From: Coniella vitis
Taxonomy: Eukaryota; Ascomycota; Sordariomycetes; Diaporthales; Schizoparmaceae
DNA: 64,000 nucleotides
Assembly (NCBI GenBank): GCA_011317545.1
Contig: WUJK01000007.1
Span: forward strand, 1,364,001-1,428,000
Direction: 5' to 3'
Shown piece after piece: positions 1 through 10,230 of the stretch. The number at the start of each line of letters is the position of its first letter. Position 1 is the first letter of the stretch. A program made the translations under genes and the position numbers. The notes beneath the pieces were generated by a model that was given only the letters and a program-made list of their open reading frames with translations, was not told the DNA's origin and made no database searches.

Positions 1-444
1 CTGTCTTCGACGTTTACAGACGGTGTCGAGCAGGAAAGATTTAGAAGCCTCTATGAATTGTCATTTCGCGTGTGCGCTTCAAGTCTACTGGTGACTGGTA
101 TGTACGTAGACGTTTATCAATCCTTGGTTGCATGCACCGTTCCAGGCGTTTTATCCATATTAGCTAACAGCCACACTTTTAGTCTTCGACGTCTTCAACA
201 CCACCACCACCACGACGTTTGCCCATGCTTCGTGAACAGTTTCCGAACCCGAATCCCCAAAAGTCCAGCGCCAGCATAGTCAGTCTTGGCCGCCACGTCT
301 GCTTCAAATCTCGCCGGTTGGCTTGACATTCGCCAATTGCGCTGCGGTGCGACATTGCACCTGCGATTGCCCGCTTACAGCCCAAGGCGTCCGGCCAGCG
401 ACAGCAGCTTCGATTCGCCCATACCACGTCCTGCGGCAATCAAT
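1..444. promoter_or_regulatory. Upstream region of the copper ATPase gene
   Basis: No gene is recognised here. The reading frame of the copper ATPase stays open upstream to about position 286 but has no ATG before 445, so this stretch is best read as promoter plus 5' leader. It is rich in short pyrimidine runs and contains a small CAC repeat near 200-213. Confidence 0.45.
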
Positions 445-3400
445 ATGCCCTCCTCCTCCAAGAGAGCCAGCGGACCCAAGGGCGCTGCCCTCCGGTCTGA
501 TCCTGTTGTAATCACCTCCTACAACGTCTCTAACCTCCATTGCCCCACGTGCGTCTCGGCCATCCAGCACGAGTTAAAAGAAGCCTTTGCCCACAGGATC
601 AAATGGGTCTCTCCAAACATTGTCACCTCCGTCGTCACTGTGGAACACGACCCCTCGGTCAAAATTACCAAGATGGCTGACGTCTTGACAGAGGCCGGCT
701 ACGATGTCTCTGGCGTTTCTTCCTCTGCCCCGGATATGGAAGACGCCTTGTCTCAGATCAATGCCCCGCCTGCCTCTCTCCATAACAACCAGGTGCCAGA
801 TACCCGGCCGACCGCATACCGGGCTCTGTCAACATGGCTGGCAAGGGATCATTCCCAGGCCGAGGCCGCTCGCATCCATCTCTTAAACTGTGAACAGTGC
901 CGCAGCTCTCAAGCTGATCCCTCTGCCCCAAATGCGTGCCATCCACAGCTGCGTGATGAAAACCTTCAGACTACCGCCGCATCCTCCTCTCCAACCTCTC
1001 GGCCGCAAGCCCACGCTGCCTCTTCATCCAAAGAAAACGATATGCCCTTCGTCACCATTCACTCAGATGACAAGAGCTCTAGTGACAAGAAGATATGGCG
1101 CGCAACCCTGGCAGTGGGCGGCATGACTTGTGCGGCTTGTGTCAACAACATCAAAGGTGTACTAGATTCCCAGGATTGGATCTTACAATCTTCAGTCAAC
1201 CTTGTATCCAATAGCGCGACCGTCGAATTCTATGACAAAGACCATGCCGACGATGTCGTGGAAGCTATAGAAGATGGCGGTTACGAAGCACATTTGGACA
1301 GTCTGGAGCTTATCGAAGAGGAGAGTGAAGAGCCTCTGGAGAGGACGGTCGAGATCCTGTTGGAGGGCATATACTGCTCGCACTGCCCAGACAGGGTCGT
1401 CAGTAGCTTGGCAGGCTTCAAGCAACACATTGAAGTCATTTCTGAACCTACCCAAGCACGGCCAATTATCAAGATTGCATACATCCCCGATGCTCCTCAC
1501 TTTACCATTCGACAAATCCTCGCAGCTGTAAAGGCTAGCGACCCGGCCTTGCAGGCCTCAATCTACCATCCGCCGAGTCTCGAGGAGCGTTCCAAAATGG
1601 CGCAACGCAAGCATCAGCGACGGCTACTATACCGGGCCGTCTTGACATTTATCGTGGCTATCCCAACCTTTATTATCGGCGTAATCTACATGTCTCTCAT
1701 ACAGGATCCGAACTCGTCGAAGGATTATCTCATGGATCCGTGGACTTCAGGCATAAGCCGTGCACAGATTGCCATGTTCATCATGGCGACTCCGGTATAT
1801 TTTTTCGCCGCTGATGTCTTCCATACCCGTGCTCTGAAAGAGATCAAGAATCTCTGGAGAAGAGGAAGCAAGGTACCTATCCTTCGAAGATTTTATCGAT
1901 TCGGCAGCATGAACACGTTGATGTCGCTTGGCACAACTATTGCATACGTCTCTTCAATCGCGCAGCTGATTGCAGCTGGAGTCAATAAACCTGATCACGT
2001 CAACGATCAGGAATTTTACTTTGACTCTGTAGTCTTCTTGACCCTTTTTCTGCTTGTTGGCCGATGGATCGAAGCCTACAGCAAGTCCAAAACTGGCGAT
2101 GCAGTGTCAGCCCTTGGAAGATTGCGCCCAACAGAAGCCGTGCTCGTGGTTTACACCGATGACGACAAGTCCGAGGACACGGTTGTCAAAGCCGACCTTT
2201 TGGATTTTGGCGACACGGTTCGCATACGCCACGGCGCGTCGCCACCAGCAGACGGCATTGTCGTTGAGGGTATGACCAGTTTTGACGAGTCTAGTCTGAC
2301 TGGAGAGGCTCGGCCTATCAAGAAGGGGCCGGAAGACATTGTCTACGCTGGCACTGTGAATAAAGATAAGCCAGTCGTCATCCGGATTACAGGCGTTGCC
2401 GGCACATCGATGCTCGACCAGATTGTCAAGGTTGTGCGCGAGGGTCAAACGAAGCGAGCGCCTATGGAGCAGATTGCAGATGTACTGACGACCTATTTTG
2501 TGCCTGTAGTGACTCTAATTGCTATTCTTACTTGGCTGATCTGGATGATTCTGGGTCTTAGCGGTGCTATACCCAATGACTATCTGGATGTTACCTCAGG
2601 CGGCTGGGTTGCCTTTTCTTTGCAGTTTGCTATTGCCGTCTTTGTGGTCGCTTGCCCTTGCGGCTTGGGTCTTGCTGCTCCAACTGCGATTTTTGTTGGC
2701 GGTGGACTGGCTGCGAAGCATGGTATCTTGGCCAAAGGAGGTGGCGAGGCATTCGAAAAGGCAAGCCGCGTTGACTGCGTTGTCTTTGACAAGACTGGCA
2801 CTCTCACAGAGGGCGGTCTGCCAAGCATCACCGACTCGAACTTCTCGCTTGAGCACGGAATATTATCCCAAGAACAGTTGCCCGTCCTCTTGGCTGCTCT
2901 CAAAGCCATTGAAGAGAGGAGCAGCCATCCGATTGCCAAGGCTATCGTCGCTTTTTGCACTGGAAAGGAACTGGACCCCAATGTTAAGGTTACTGATGTG
3001 CACGAAGAACCTGGCAAAGGCTTGAAAGCCACATTCTCCAGCAGTGACGCAACGTATGAAATACTGGTCGGCAACGAGGCTCTCATGCAACAATACGAAG
3101 TCCAAATTACAGAAAAGGTGGTGCTGAGGACGGATGCTTGGAAGAAGGAGGCAAAGTCGATCGCCTTGGTTGCTATCAAGAGCATGACATCGTCAGAGCC
3201 ACACAAAATAACTACAACTTTGGCCATTTCTGATCCTATTCGCGCCGAATCTGTCGACATAGTTCGCTCTCTGCAAGCCAGAGGCACCCGTGTCTGGATG
3301 TTGTCGGGTGACAACGAAATCACTGCCCGTGCTGTTGCAACTCTTGTCGGCATTCCCGAGGATCAAGTCATATCTGGCGTTTTACCTACACAGAAGGCAG

Positions 3401-3885
3401 ACAAAATCAAGTACCTTCAGTCCACGCTCAAGGGCCGCAACAAATCCAACAAGGAAGACGAATCCAAGCGAGCCACAGTGGCTATGGTGGGTGACGGCAT
3501 CAACGACAGCCCTGCGCTCACTCAGGCTGATATCGGTATCGCCATTGGTTCTGGTTCTGATGTGGCCATCAGCTCCGCTGAATTTGTGCTCGTCAACTCA
3601 GACCTCTGGAGCGTAGTCACGTTGCTCGAGTTGTCTCAGACCGTCTTTCGAAGAGTCAAGATTAATTTTGGCTGGGCTCTGGTGTACAATCTAGTCGCAG
3701 TTCCCATCGCTGCCGGAGTCCTCATGCCCATTGTCTCTAACGGCAGCCATGTGCGCCTAGACCCTGTGTGGGCTTCGCTTGCGATGGCACTAAGCAGTAT
3801 TTCTGTCGTCATGAGCAGTCTTGCTTTAAGAAGTGGCATTCCTGGTCTCGGCTTCAGGGCCAAGTCCCACGGAGGCAACATATAG
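445..3885 (+). CDS. Cu+-transporting P1B-type ATPase (CrpA/CCC2-like)
   Basis: A single-exon gene for a protein of about 1146 aa that exports or loads Cu+ across a membrane using ATP. The start is the first ATG in the open frame (445). Three heavy-metal-associated domains precede the pump: CPTC (C33/C36), CAAC (about 228-231) and CSHC (about 310-313). The core carries the TGEA phosphatase loop (about 618), the CPC metal motif in a membrane helix (about 737), the phosphorylated Asp in DKTGTLT (about 782), an SSHP nucleotide-binding motif and the GDGIND hinge (about 1016). The CPC, YN and MxxSS signatures of the last helices indicate Cu+ (P1B-1) specificity. The GGG-rich segment after CPC resembles fungal CrpA-type copper-resistance pumps more than Golgi CCC2, so plasma-membrane export is inferred. 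An additional CEQC lies in the HMA1-HMA2 linker. Confidence 0.93.
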   Translation: MPSSSKRASGPKGAALRSDPVVITSYNVSNLHCPTCVSAIQHELKEAFAHRIKWVSPNIVTSVVTVEHDPSVKITKMADVLTEAGYDVSGVSSSAPDMEDALSQINAPPASLHNNQVPDTRPTAYRALSTWLARDHSQAEAARIHLLNCEQCRSSQADPSAPNACHPQLRDENLQTTAASSSPTSRPQAHAASSSKENDMPFVTIHSDDKSSSDKKIWRATLAVGGMTCAACVNNIKGVLDSQDWILQSSVNLVSNSATVEFYDKDHADDVVEAIEDGGYEAHLDSLELIEEESEEPLERTVEILLEGIYCSHCPDRVVSSLAGFKQHIEVISEPTQARPIIKIAYIPDAPHFTIRQILAAVKASDPALQASIYHPPSLEERSKMAQRKHQRRLLYRAVLTFIVAIPTFIIGVIYMSLIQDPNSSKDYLMDPWTSGISRAQIAMFIMATPVYFFAADVFHTRALKEIKNLWRRGSKVPILRRFYRFGSMNTLMSLGTTIAYVSSIAQLIAAGVNKPDHVNDQEFYFDSVVFLTLFLLVGRWIEAYSKSKTGDAVSALGRLRPTEAVLVVYTDDDKSEDTVVKADLLDFGDTVRIRHGASPPADGIVVEGMTSFDESSLTGEARPIKKGPEDIVYAGTVNKDKPVVIRITGVAGTSMLDQIVKVVREGQTKRAPMEQIADVLTTYFVPVVTLIAILTWLIWMILGLSGAIPNDYLDVTSGGWVAFSLQFAIAVFVVACPCGLGLAAPTAIFVGGGLAAKHGILAKGGGEAFEKASRVDCVVFDKTGTLTEGGLPSITDSNFSLEHGILSQEQLPVLLAALKAIEERSSHPIAKAIVAFCTGKELDPNVKVTDVHEEPGKGLKATFSSSDATYEILVGNEALMQQYEVQITEKVVLRTDAWKKEAKSIALVAIKSMTSSEPHKITTTLAISDPIRAESVDIVRSLQARGTRVWMLSGDNEITARAVATLVGIPEDQVISGVLPTQKADKIKYLQSTLKGRNKSNKEDESKRATVAMVGDGINDSPALTQADIGIAIGSGSDVAISSAEFVLVNSDLWSVVTLLELSQTVFRRVKINFGWALVYNLVAVPIAAGVLMPIVSNGSHVRLDPVWASLAMALSSISVVMSSLALRSGIPGLGFRAKSHGGNI

Positions 3886-6800
3886 TTTGATGTTCATCGT
3901 TGCGGAGTTAGGCTTCGGGAGCGCCGCAGGCTTTGGGCCGTAGCAGGATTGTCTTTATGCTGCGTAGCGGAATAAGGGAGTTACAGGTTATGACTGGTAC
4001 AGAAATGGCGGCGGCCATTTTTATTAGCGGTGGTATCTTTCCTAGATGGTTTGGCATCCTCTTTGGTTTCGAATGGGTCATGGAGAGTCTTAGATATTAA
4101 ACACGTTATAGTTCAGTCTTGTATAAAGCAAAGATGGCTTTCCCAATGTCAGCATGGCTGGAGTGAACGATATCATCGTCCTGTGCTTTCATCGTAGACC
4201 ACATCTCAAAGCAGCAAGTAGAACAAGAGGCGCAGGTGCCTTTGCTCCATGCAAGTCCTTGTATGGCTCATGAACACTTGAGTGTTTCGGATATGACTCG
4301 AGATTTGAAGAGTAATAGCTCTCAATGCCATACCTAAACAGTCCAATGCGTGTGCCTTGTTCGTCTGAACGATTAGCCTCCCGTTTCCGAGGGCGCACTT
4401 GCTTCATTGTAGGTATAATCGCAGTGGGTGCGCGCTCTACCAAAGACCAAGAACAAGTCAGTAGACCGGAATGGCAGGAACGTTGATGGATGAACCGGGA
4501 TCATGGCACTATGTAGGCCCTTGACGGGCTTTAGAGAGGTCTGTATATCTCTCTTCACACAGGAAACCAGACTATAAGCTCGACCAGGCTAGGAGAAGAG
4601 GTGTTGCCAATAGGTACTAGATGTATCACTTTGCTGGTGTTAAATACACCGTCGCAATCTGAAGCTCGAGAGTATCCCCGGTGCAGTAGTCATGAGTCTA
4701 AGCGCAGTTCGCAACCCTTATCTGTAATATAGATTAAAGTTGTAGATCATCGTCTCTAGGCTAACAAAAGAGATTAATCGATCTTCGAGAACCTCCGTAA
4801 ATCCAGGATGAGAAACTGTCGCATCTTGTCTGCGTCTCTATGATCCGGTTGGAATATTGGGACTGTTTTAGTGCTTTTCAAAAACAAAGGACACGTACAC
4901 CACGATACATGGTTAAAAACCTATATAAAGAGATAGTTGCCTTTCGAGCCTTCTGGCAACAATCTCAGGCAATCTGGGTGCTTGTCGTTGGTATATTATC
5001 AGATGAAGACAAGCAATCATTGCGCGTATTTTAGCTAGCTCAGCCTCTCTAGCAGAAGTCAGGGATTCTAAATTCCAGGACCTCTTTTCTTTGGAAATCA
5101 TTGGGTGCAGGATACTGCACCAACCGGTGGACAAACAGGGCTGGCTGCCTCTTTGTGCGAACGGACTTGTACTTTGGCGCGAGCTGTGCCATTGACGATC
5201 TTTGGGTGCCCGGCAACTCGCCTGGAAGGAAAAGAATATCAAATTGTTTTGTCATCATTCTGATATTGGTTGGTATGATTGGGGCTTCACGCTGGATTTT
5301 ACTGGGTTTTGTGTATTGTGGTCATTGAAATGCTGTCTGCTGATTCCTGTTTTGCCTTTGAGGGATTTGAACGATGAACAAAAGTGTCGGGCGTCCGGAA
5401 AAGCCGAACATTAGATTCCATTCTCTTCCATGCTTCTAAATAGGTACTTTGGTTCGAAACGTGAGCTTTGCGGCAGGCGAGGTTACTCTACAGGACCAAA
5501 CAATGCATCCAAAGTTTTGTCCATTCGGGGAATATCTTGATGAGCGTAACTGCGTCTGGCTACTGCTTTATTGTGACTTGAGGGCAACTGGACCATCTGA
5601 GCTGAATCATAACAAGCCCTTGAGCACACCATAATCCTTTTTTTTGTTTTCGGCAGCGCAGGTAATCTCGTAGCCACATCTGCACCTACAACAGGGTCAA
5701 CACTGTATCCTCCACCTTTTAGATGCTCCAATTCGATAAGAGAGAGTGACTTCGATGATGGACTGAACTTGGCATATTTCTGGCAACCAAGACACTTGCG
5801 TGCCAGGTCGGCTCTCGGTCGCCTTCTGGCTTTGAATCCTGATGCTGTTTTTCATATGGGTATTTCACTTATCTCCCAGCAACTCAAGACAAGAATCGCT
5901 GGGGTTCCGTCGACAGGATCAGTATGTAGAGCATTACTTCGAGAGCATAAAGAAATAGTTTGAGTGTTGTCATGGCTGCCATGTCTAAACTCGGATGATT
6001 ATTGGGATGCGGTGTTCAATATTGGGGCGGTCCGCTGTCGGCTATAATTACGCTTGCACGCCCCTTTTCAGAGCAACTGATATTCCGTGGTGTCAACGCA
6101 ATGAATGGCGCCCCGTTGCCAGTAGATTTCGGCAATTTGTCTGGTATTGCTTGATGCTACTGCGCCAGTACTACTGTATGTATATCATCTGCTTGCATTC
6201 TCACGCTTCGGGGTGCGTCCCCCAAAGAAAGAAGACTTGCACAGGCGACAAACCTACTTACAATAATCCACCGATTTCTGCTGCTCAAAGCACTCACGCA
6301 ACTCGCAATCCAAGTAAGGACTTACTTTGCCAGATCCACATGATCAGCTGCTGTGCAGCCATATGCAATAGGCTGGAGCCAACCAAGAATCGGGCAGATG
6401 TGCCATTTCTGCAAATAGCAGAAGCACCCCAGCTAAGCAAGCAAAAAGTATACCTAAATGGGCACATGTTGCAACTCGTTTTGGCCTTGGAGCGGGCCGT
6501 TTTGGGGCCATGCAATGGGACGGACAAGACAGCCAGATAGACAGACAGCCAGCCAGACAGACACACACTCTTCCACGGGCCCGTTCGACCGTGCTTTCAT
6601 TTCCGAAAGCATTCATTCACCACTATGCACTTACCCACCCAAAGTAGATTCTTCTGCTCACTTTCGCTGTCCTTGGCACTCAGCACTCAGCCCGACTGTA
6701 AGCCATACAGAGTCGACTCTTCTGGGCTTGTTTAGCACAAGCCCGGCCGCTGGTGTTCTTCCTCTTGTGCCGCCTTTGCCCTTTCCAGCGTTGTCGCATT

Positions 6801-7226
6801 TGCCATCATCATCATAGCCTGGCCTCTTTGAACACCAGCCCCCCCCGACTACTGCTTGTTGGCCCCCGTCTGCCCGTCTTGACTCGCCCCAGGGTCTTCA
6901 AACGGACCTTGTGATAGACATCACATCACAATTTGTTTGACACCTTTTGCGCTTTTGCACTTTTGCACCAGCAGCACCTCCGTGCCTGTTCCACCGCTTG
7001 GCGCTTTTCCCCCCCATCAACCAAGCAAGCATTGGAAAAGCAACCTCGCTCCTTTTCTTCCCCACAATCTCGACATCTTCTTGTGCCATACTTGTTGCCC
7101 CCAACCTCCCTCTCAAGGCCCATCTTTGGTTGTGACTCTAACCCAGCCAGCGGGGGCTACCAAAGCTGCTCAACCAACCCATCACACTGTATCGTGCAAG
7201 TCAGTCGTCGTACTTGATACGTCAGC
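3886..7226. other. Intergenic, about 3.3 kb, no gene recognised
   Basis: Between the copper ATPase stop and the SIR2-type start. Only short, unrecognisable reading frames occur on either strand. The last 500-600 bases are strongly pyrimidine-rich (CCCTTT, TTTTCTT, CCCCCC runs) and are probably the promoter and leader of the downstream deacetylase gene. I see no tRNA, repeat array or mobile element in it. Confidence 0.5.
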
Positions 7227-7528
7227 ATGACTGGCCACGACGCCCACGCCCACGATGCTTCATCTCCCAATCTGCCCCTCGAGCAGGCCGTGTCTGACAC
7301 CGCCGAAGCGGTCGACTTGGACGAAAAGTTCGAGATCAAGACCAGCATCCAAGAGGATATCCAGCGCGGCGTCGCCATGCCCGCCAACCAGCTGGAGCAG
7401 CACGTGAACGATATGGATGACTCTTGGGAGACCGAGTCTCTGCTTGCCGACTTGCTCGACGACTTGAGCGATGAAAATGACCATGACGGTAAGTGGCTAT
7501 CCTTTTGCTTCTTGCGCGTTGTCTCTCT

Positions 7529-7565
<37 letters not shown>

Positions 7566-9249
7566 GTCTTTGTTGGTTCGCTCTTTGAATCGCTGGGCGC
7601 GCCAGAATGACCTCTGCAGAGACGAGACAAAGCACTTACTTGTGAATGGCAAAACTCAAGAGCAAGATGCTGACTGTTTGCGCTGTCCCAGGCTATGACC
7701 GCTGCACACCTGATGAAGGAGTCAGCTTCCGCCAGCAACTTCGCACGCTTGGCCCTGAAGAGTTTTGTCGACGCACCATTGACGCTGGCATGATTTCGGC
7801 CAAGAAACTCCTCACTGCCTTTGGCGTGCGCCCGCCCCATTTCCTCGAGGGCCACCCCGATGAAGACTATCGGAGCCTGCTCGTCCTGGCCATCAGCCGC
7901 GAGCTTGCCAAGCGTGCCAAGCTGCCGGCCTACAACTCGATTGACGATGCTGTTGGGTTGCTGCAGAACTCAAACAACATCATCGTCCTGACCGGCGCGG
8001 GCATCTCGACCTCTCTGGGCATCCCCGATTTCCGCTCTGCTGGCACGGGCCTCTACTCCAAGCTGGAGCACTTGGGCCTCAACGATCCGCAAGAAGTCTT
8101 TAACATCGACGTCTTCAAGGAGGACCCTTCCATCTTCTTTTCTGTCGCTCGCGACATCCTCCCCGAGACGGAGTGCTACACGCCCACCCACAGGTTCATT
8201 GCGCTGCTGCAGGAGAAGGGCAAGCTCCTCACCAATTACTCTCAGAACATTGATAACCTCGAGTCCAAGGCTGGCATCTCGCCCGACAAATTGATACAAT
8301 GGTACGTTCCCTTTCTCTCAAACGTCGTCTTAGGATGTCTCGAACCAACCCACTTGGCTTGCTCTCGGAAGTAGTGGACGGCCCGAATCACGTTACTATG
8401 TGATCAATCTGCTTCCTCGAAACCGGCTGTTAACACTCTTGTTTCTCAAAAAGTCACGGTTCCTTTGCCACTGCCACCTGCATACAGTGCGGCCACCAAA
8501 CACCTGGCGAGGCCATTTTCGGCGACATCAAAGCTGGCCAGATCCCCTACTGTCCCAAATGCGCCGTCCCGCGCCGCACCACCAAGAACAGCCGCAAGCG
8601 CAAGCTGGGCCGCGACGGCACCGAAAAGAAGCCCCGCCGCCGCCCAGGCGACTACGACAGTGCTAGCGACTCCGAGTACGACCTGCCGAGCAAGGGCGGC
8701 ATCATGAAGCCCGACATCACCTTTTTCGGCGAGGCCCTCCCCGATGCCTTTAGCCATCGCCTCGTCGACCAGGACCGCTTCAAGACGGACCTCGTCGTTG
8801 TGATTGGCACCAGCCTCAAGGTCGCCCCCGTCAGCGAGCTCGTGCCCTTCCTGCCGCCCCATGTCCCCCAGATCTACATCTCTCGGACCCCGGTCAAGCA
8901 CCACAACTTCGACATTGATCTGCTGGGCGACTGCGACGTCGTGGTGGCAGAACTGTGCAAGCGCGCTGGCTGGGATCTGCAACACGAGATGATCCCGGAG
9001 GACCAGGTCATCGAGATGGAGCTGGAGCCTGGCTGGAAGAGCCGCCACATTTTTACGGCTCACCGTCCTGGCGGTGAAGATCCGACCGAAATCAAGGCTG
9101 CCCTGCCGGAGCAGACAACATCCTCCACCAAGACTGGCACCAAACGCGCATCATCCTCGCCTCTGGGCAGCAATTCGAGCGATGGCGAAAAAGGCGTCGT
9201 TACCAAGACTCGCAGTGGTCGCACAAGCCGCCGCGTCAGCCCAAGATGA
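7227..9249 (+). CDS. SIR2/HST1-type NAD-dependent protein deacetylase
   Basis: Three exons (7227-7488, 7692-8301, 8454-9249) give about 555 aa. The protein is a class I sirtuin that removes acetyl groups from lysines, typically on histones, at the cost of NAD+, so a nuclear silencing role is expected. Visible motifs: GAGIS (189-193) with IPDFRS for NAD binding, QNID (272-275), the catalytic His in CHGS (H292), and the structural zinc cysteines C300/C303 and C324/C327. A basic insertion (KRKLGRDG, RRRP) follows the zinc module. The acidic N-terminus and the segment before the NAD fold match Sir2/Hst1 rather than Hst2 or Hst3/4. Intron 1 (203 nt) carries a (TC)15 tract; intron 2 (152 nt) splits the Cys codon beside the catalytic His. 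The basic Ser-rich C-terminal tail looks disordered. Confidence 0.9.
7531..7560 (+). repeat. (TC)15 microsatellite in the first intron of the SIR2-type gene
   Basis: Fifteen uninterrupted TC dinucleotides start about 42 nt after the splice donor, extended by near-perfect CT units on the 5' side. It is entirely intronic in the proposed model. Confidence 0.95.
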
Positions 9250-10230
9250 ATTTCTTGCTTTGCAAGCCTTCCCTCCCTCCCTTGTGAGGCCAATATCCTG
9301 GCGTGTCCACCCCCCCCCCCCCATAATACAACATGAATCAGTTCAGTTCACTCGGTGGACGCTTTCCATGGAAGAAGAGAGCACCCCACCACCACACCGC
9401 CGCCACATCTTTGGGAGACAGAGGCATGCTCTTCTTGTTCGCTGTTACTCGACTTGGAATTTCGTGGCGCAGCCTCTCCACAGCCAAATTCTAGTAACAT
9501 TGGGCGCTTTTCGTTCTTGTAAATGTTTTTTCCCCCCTTCTTCTTTCTCTTTCTCTTTCACTCAGCAAGTGGATATCTCGTTTTGAGGGAAGAATGAGGC
9601 ATCCTTATTATATGTTTGAGTCACTGCTGAGAAGTGGCGGCTGTCAGTGGCAACAGCCCCGAGGGGCAACCCGTCCCTACTTCTAGTTGGGCTTTCTGTT
9701 TGTTGTAAGGGGGGAGTGGTGCAAGAGAACCGGCCATTTGCGCCATCATTCTATACCCATACCAAGATGAGAAGTACGTCCGCCGAGCCGCAGAAGGGAG
9801 TCACAATATCATACAGAAGACCAAGACCCAGAAATCGCATGGACAATGAGGCGTTGGGAAGCATGAGGGCTATCAGGCGTTCTGGAGAAGGAGGCATAAC
9901 GTCAGTCCGGCTGATTTCACTGGGCTGATGTTGTATTGTTTTGTTGAGTTTTATTCACTTGTATTGTATTCGGGGACGGGAAGAAGAGCAGAATTTCCTG
10001 TTTAATTGTGATCACTGCCCGTTGAGTAGCATTGTCGTCACGAATAGACTGCTCTGATTTTACTTCTCTTTTGCTCTGATATATGGCCAGTGCACAATGG
10101 TATGACTGTTGGCAAAACAATAGAACGTGGCTAAAGATGGTATCTTTTTCAATCATTGCCTCATTTCAAAGGTATGCCTTTCTATAGTGGTATCTATAAA
10201 CCCCCTCTTCAACCACGTACCAGTACCTCA
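9250..10230. other. Convergent intergenic region between the SIR2-type and SCY1-type genes
   Basis: About 980 bases shared by the 3' ends of two convergent genes. It contains a C13 homopolymer at 9310-9322 and T/C-rich stretches near 9525-9560. No coding sequence is recognised; it probably holds both 3' UTRs and polyadenylation sites. Confidence 0.5.

Noticed and set aside
2580..3353. 257-codon antisense frame inside the copper ATPase gene
   Set aside because: It is a shadow of a fully recognisable P-type ATPase and has no family features of its own.
5440..5480. GGTTCGAAA sequence resembling a tRNA T-loop
   Set aside because: No matching acceptor stem, D-arm or anticodon arm could be found around it.
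3886..7226. Possible RIP-degraded transposon remnant
   Set aside because: I see no strong AT/TpA bias, terminal repeats or recognisable transposase or reverse transcriptase fragments.
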